Positions 60,950-64,000 of a stretch of DNA of 64,000 nucleotides are shown piece after piece. The stretch comes from Takakia lepidozioides (lineage: Eukaryota > Streptophyta > Takakiopsida > Takakiales > Takakiaceae), in assembly GCA_030704615.1 (NCBI GenBank), contig CM060733.1, positions 70,184,001-70,248,000 of the forward strand. The letters are read 5' to 3'. The position numbers and the translations under genes were made by a program. A model generated the notes under the pieces. It ran no database searches. It saw only the letters and a list, made by a program, of their open reading frames with translations, and was not told the origin of the DNA. Every line of letters begins with the position of its first letter. Positions within the stretch are counted from its first letter, which is position 1.

Positions 60950-61545
60950 AAAGGACCCCAGCCTGACCACCACCTGCTTGTGCCAGCTTGTTCAAAGATT
61001 TGCCCAGGTACTTTCCTTGTCTCTCAGCAACACTCTTTGTTTGCGGTAGGGCTTCCATTAGTAACTGGATCAACTGCCAAGCTTCCACCAGGGCACTTCT
61101 TCACAGGTAAGGAGTGGACAAAGGAAGAAGATCCAACACCCATTGATCAAACCAGCAGCCCGTATGGCACCTCCGTCCCATCCGTAAGCACTAATTTGTC
61201 TGGCAGAACATCCTTGACTACATCTTGCATCAGCTTTACCCCAGTCTGAAAACAGTTATGCATTTAAGACCCTCCAGCTTATCCCTCCAAACCCTTGATC
61301 AGGTGCCTGGTCGCGTACTCCCGGAGTCGAACATCGAAAGATGAAAAAAAATCTCCTTTGCCTCAATAAGTGTGACATGGATAAAATCTTTCACATGGCC
61401 GAACTAGCCGTAGACGTCTCTCCTGATGAGTCACTGAGCTCACCACTGAGTTCCACCCCTGTAGGACCACCACCTACAACAACACAGTGTAGCAGTCTTG
61501 CCTTCTCATCTGCTGATATCCCTGCAATCCATTTTGAAAAAAAAA
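60950..61545 (-). pseudogene. Captured type II NAD(P)H dehydrogenase fragment
   Basis: Minus-strand pieces match plant NDH-2 enzymes in order: [30 protein letters not shown] (nucleotide-binding GxGxxG, about 61,545-61,440), [26 protein letters not shown] (with a frameshift and a TAG), SSFDVRLREYATRHLIK (about 61,340-61,290), a short intron-like gap ending [40 protein letters not shown], and LPQTKSVAERQGKYLGKSLN KL (about 61,030-60,970). The enzyme oxidises NAD(P)H in mitochondria or plastids. Here it is broken by a shift, a stop and missing segments, so it is passenger DNA carried inside R2. Confidence 0.85.
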
Positions 61546-62164
61546 AGAAACTGTCCAGGTACTGCATGCTGGATTGCCTTGTCGGTTGTTGGCTAGTCCC
61601 ACCACTGCTGTATTTAGCCTTCTATCACATGAATCAAGTCGTCCACAGTGGTGTCTTCCCTAAACTGCACTTGCCACTACTGTCCTTGTCAATGGTGATT
61701 CAGTTAGAGTCACCCCTGAATCACGATAACTTGCAGCCCCAAGTGACAACGTTCAGATGTGGACCCACTTTTGAGACCCACCAAATGTCATTTATGCCCA
61801 GTCCTCTGCCAAGTCACAGATACACACAACTAGTTGGATCAGAGCCTTCTTCCGAGCAAGGCATTCTTTTCCGCGCTGCAGTGTCATCTGCTGCCAAAAA
61901 TTTGGAAGACAAGCTTCCACCCACTGTTCCACATCATCATCATCGTTCGTTGTGACTTCAAGCTTCTGATTCTGCAAAGCCTGGACAGTCAAGCGGTTGT
62001 TCCTTTGAAAGAGGATCAGTGGTATGCAATGAAGCCTTCAGACATGACACACAAGACCAGAAGAGCTCCTCTATAAGCTTACTGGTGAAACGATCATCCA
62101 GCTTCAAGGATCATGCATAGGTGCCAACTAGCATTTGCTGCTGCATTTTTAAGTATCTCCTTGT
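61546..62164. other. R2 captured region, unassigned
   Basis: Between the two host-gene fragments. A minus-strand frame at 61,792-61,992 (with NDDDDVEQWVEACLPNFWQQ) may be another exon fragment, but I do not recognise the gene. Confidence 0.35.
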
Positions 62165-62300
62165 GTACCCCAAAGCCTCTAGTGACTTGGTAGCTTCAGC
62201 GACTGCAATAACAATGGCGGCTCTGGCATCGTCATCCTCCAGGCGTTTCAGGGCACGCTGAATCTTGTGGTCACATTCAATGATATGCTTCTCAAACTAA
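62165..62300 (-). pseudogene. Captured LUC7-like splicing-factor fragment
   Basis: The minus strand codes FEKHIIECDHKIQRALKRLE DDDARAAIVIAVAEATKSLE, which closely resembles the coiled-coil following the first zinc finger in plant LUC7-like U1 snRNP proteins (pattern CDRKI-RALKRL-EEDAKAAIAI). Only about 40 residues are present and stops follow on both sides. It looks like one captured exon or piece of one. Confidence 0.7.
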
Positions 62301-62386
62301 TCACTACTTATACGCAGGTAATCTTGCAAGTGCTAACCCTCAACTCCTACCTTGCACTCACAGGTAAGAGAGCATCTTTCTCGAGT

Positions 62387-62733
62387 GATAGAAGTCCAAC
62401 GAACACACTGTGACACAAAACATGAAAACCAAACCATCACTCTTAGAAAATAGTAGTCGAGCCAGGGGCACCCCAAGCTATGGGGACTCCACCCCACAAC
62501 AACCTGTACCCCTACATAAGCACACTCAAATCTAAACACATGCAGGAGCTCGGTCGCGCAGGCTCAACTCGAGAAAGATGAGCCGCGCGACTGCCGCTCT
62601 CGTGAAGATAAGACGGACCAGGTGTCAAACTAAACTTGACACCTGATTTAACACTTGACCTAAATCCAAGTGTTAAATACAAATAACTAGTTTTATTCTA
62701 GCTGTTTTCACACTGTGCTTATTTAACTTGACA
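62387..62733 (-). repeat. R2 5' LTR, lacking its last 87 bp
   Basis: Identical along 347 bp to 50,819-51,165. Outer end TTGACA is followed by the ACTG target duplication. At the inner end the LTR stops at GATAGAAG and joins GCATCTTTCTCGAG, which is the inverted copy of CTCGAGAAAGATG found inside the LTR at about 62,568-62,580. No standard tRNA-Met primer-binding site (TGGTATCA-like) follows, so the primer site was probably lost in this junction. Confidence 0.85.
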
Positions 62734-62765
62734 ACTGTTCTGAAGTGTGGTTATCCTCTTTGCAG

Positions 62766-64000
62766 AACATGTCCATTGAGGAAATGGCGGACATGCCATC
62801 TTGCAATTTGGCAGAAACTGTGCACAACGCATGGTTGCAGCAGTCTGGGAAACGAGGTCGGGATTTGTATGTGGCAACAACAGATGATTTGATACGTGCC
62901 TTGCAACAACAAACCCGATACCGTGATTTCTTACGAGGTGGGGTTGGTGGCAAGGGTCCGGACAAATGGGAGTTGATGTTGCGTGCTGCAAACAGATCTG
63001 GGGATCCAATCAAGATAGCACGGGCGGTGAGCATGTATGCCCAGGGAACGCCACTTGTTTCTAGAGTTCCACATCTTGAAGGGGAGGAGAGATTCGGCTC
63101 CTGTAAGAGGAAATTGAACACTCCACCTGGTTCGGATTCAGATTCCCACAGGGCAGACCGTGATAACTTCTCGAAGCCTTGTGTTCCCCTGCATGACAGC
63201 TCCATGTCCGGAACCTCCATTGTGGAGGAACCTCCAACACGACGGCAAGCTCCAGCATCAAACAGTGCCACTGAAATGGTGCAGGAGAGAAACAACCCCC
63301 TTGATGTGCTTGAGTCCGCATGTCCCGACCACGTTTGGCACATAGAACGCACAAGTGTAGGGTCTCGTGTGAAATGTACAGCGATCAGGGCAACTAATTT
63401 CGAGAAATGCACTTCATCTATATCCAGAGGTGGTGCCCGAACTCCTGCTCCGACTTTCACGGGCTTGATGCGTCCATACGGTCAACCAGAAGCCAAGAAC
63501 CACAAGTTCTGGTTCTGCGCAGATGATTGTGCCAAATGTGTGCATGGAACTGTGCGTCCTTCCGTAGTGATGAAGCCAACTCCTCCAACCATTTGGCCCG
63601 TGAAGGTGGGAACACATCTCAGCTTTCAGGAGATTGAAATGCTGGAGGAGGCAGGTTTTTCCCTTGCGAGACAACCCCAACTCCATGCATGTGCTACTAC
63701 TTCTGCGTCCTCCCGGGTCCCCCCGGCAAATCCTGACTTGTGGCCAACCAAACGAGATGGAAAGCTCGTTCGGCGTTTCCCTCCAACTGCTGAACACTTT
63801 GGCAAAGTGGAGTCCGCAAGAATGCTCCAAGCTCGTGTTGGAAGCACCACGGAAGTACCCGATCCAGGATATGGTCGGGTATTCACAATCATCACTTCCA
63901 CATCTGCTGTTCATGACAGGACCTACGACATCACGGTTTCCAATTTCCCCAATTGCACATGTCCTGATTTTGTGAATATGCTATCAACCAGTTTGGGCAA
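62766..64000 (+). CDS. E1 MULE-like transposase, exon 3 (runs off window)
   Basis: Begins after CTTTGCAG|AAC and is open to the end of the window (more than 411 codons). It continues the E2-like order: MADMPSCNLAETVHNAWLQQ (third acidic residue, Glu), GGKGPDKWELMLRAANRSGD, then a Ser-rich linker, KFWFCADDCAKCV, IWPVKVGTHLSFQEIEMLEE, PGYGRVFTI, and the start of the SWIM finger (FPNCTCPDF); the final Cys-x-His should lie just beyond 64,000. No frame damage. With exons 1 and 2 this is an apparently intact transposase gene of about 1,100 codons, stretched over 27 kb by the two nested insertions. Confidence 0.88.

Larger units (their letters stand above)
50731..62733 (-). mobile_element. Ty3/gypsy retrotransposon R2 with DNMT and PHD
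   Basis: A 12.0-kb insertion in intron 2 of the E1 transposase. It is flanked by ACTG at 50,727-50,730 and 62,734-62,737 and begins TG and ends CA on the plus strand. Reading on the minus strand: 5' LTR, captured host gene fragments, ORF0, gag-protease, cytosine-5 methyltransferase, RT-RNase H, integrase-PHD, polypurine tract, 3' LTR. All large ORFs are open apart from two -1 frame changes and one UAG. A 347-bp segment is shared by both LTRs without any difference that I can see, so insertion was recent. The 5' LTR lacks the last 87 bp, which are present twice at the 3' end. Confidence 0.92.

Overview
The window is nuclear DNA from a plant-lineage (streptophyte) eukaryote. Genes are split by many GT-AG introns and two are recognisable plant housekeeping genes: a SAL1-type 3'(2'),5'-bisphosphate nucleotidase (minus, 17.6-20.6 kb) and an ARFB1-type ARF GTPase (plus, 20.9-24.9 kb), arranged head to head. 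The large AT-rich gene-poor stretches, the dominance of Ty3/gypsy elements and a gypsy element carrying a cytosine-5 DNA methyltransferase (a combination reported from charophyte algae and dinoflagellates) point to a charophyte alga such as a Chara-like species. That species-level guess is inference.

Layout. 0-1.6 kb: no gene. 1.6-7.7 kb: decayed Ty3/gypsy element R1 on the plus strand (LTR-like leader with a minisatellite, gag, protease, reverse transcriptase with stop codons, partial internal duplication). 7.7-17.5 kb: gene-poor AT-rich DNA with a 195-bp tandem repeat, tRNA-derived SINE-like copies and a TA microsatellite. 17.5-24.9 kb: the two host genes. 25.5-26.7 kb: broken hAT (DUF659) transposase and an array of tandem hairpins. 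27.0-28.7 kb: decayed coiled-coil/RING-like gene. 29-30.4 kb: simple repeats.

30.5-64.0 kb is a nest of three mobile elements, each coding for a DNA methyltransferase homologue. The outer DNA transposon (E1) has a ParB-like/beta-class amino-methyltransferase gene on the minus strand (30.6-36.0 kb), divergent from a MULE-like transposase gene (GCM/WRKY-like zinc cluster, acidic catalytic core, SWIM finger) that starts at 36.85 kb and runs off the end of the window in three exons. Inside its first intron sits a second, related element (E2, about 38.0-49.6 kb) with the same divergent pair: transposase minus 42.1-38.6 kb, ParB-methyltransferase plus 43.1-48.7 kb. Inside its second intron sits a recent Ty3/gypsy element (R2, 50.73-62.73 kb, minus strand) coding for gag-protease, a DNMT3-like cytosine-5 methyltransferase, RT-RNase H and an integrase ending in a PHD finger. 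R2 also carries fragments of host NDH-2 and LUC7-like genes.

How it may work together (inference): in E1 and E2 the transposase would mobilise the element while the ParB-methyltransferase would bind or modify it. Each copy's methyltransferase gene holds, in intron 1, a dozen-scale array of short palindromes at roughly 65-170-bp spacing, with unrelated palindrome sequences in the two copies. In R2 the DNMT lies upstream of RT in the same frame, separated by one UAG followed by CAA CCA, which matches the consensus for programmed stop-codon readthrough.
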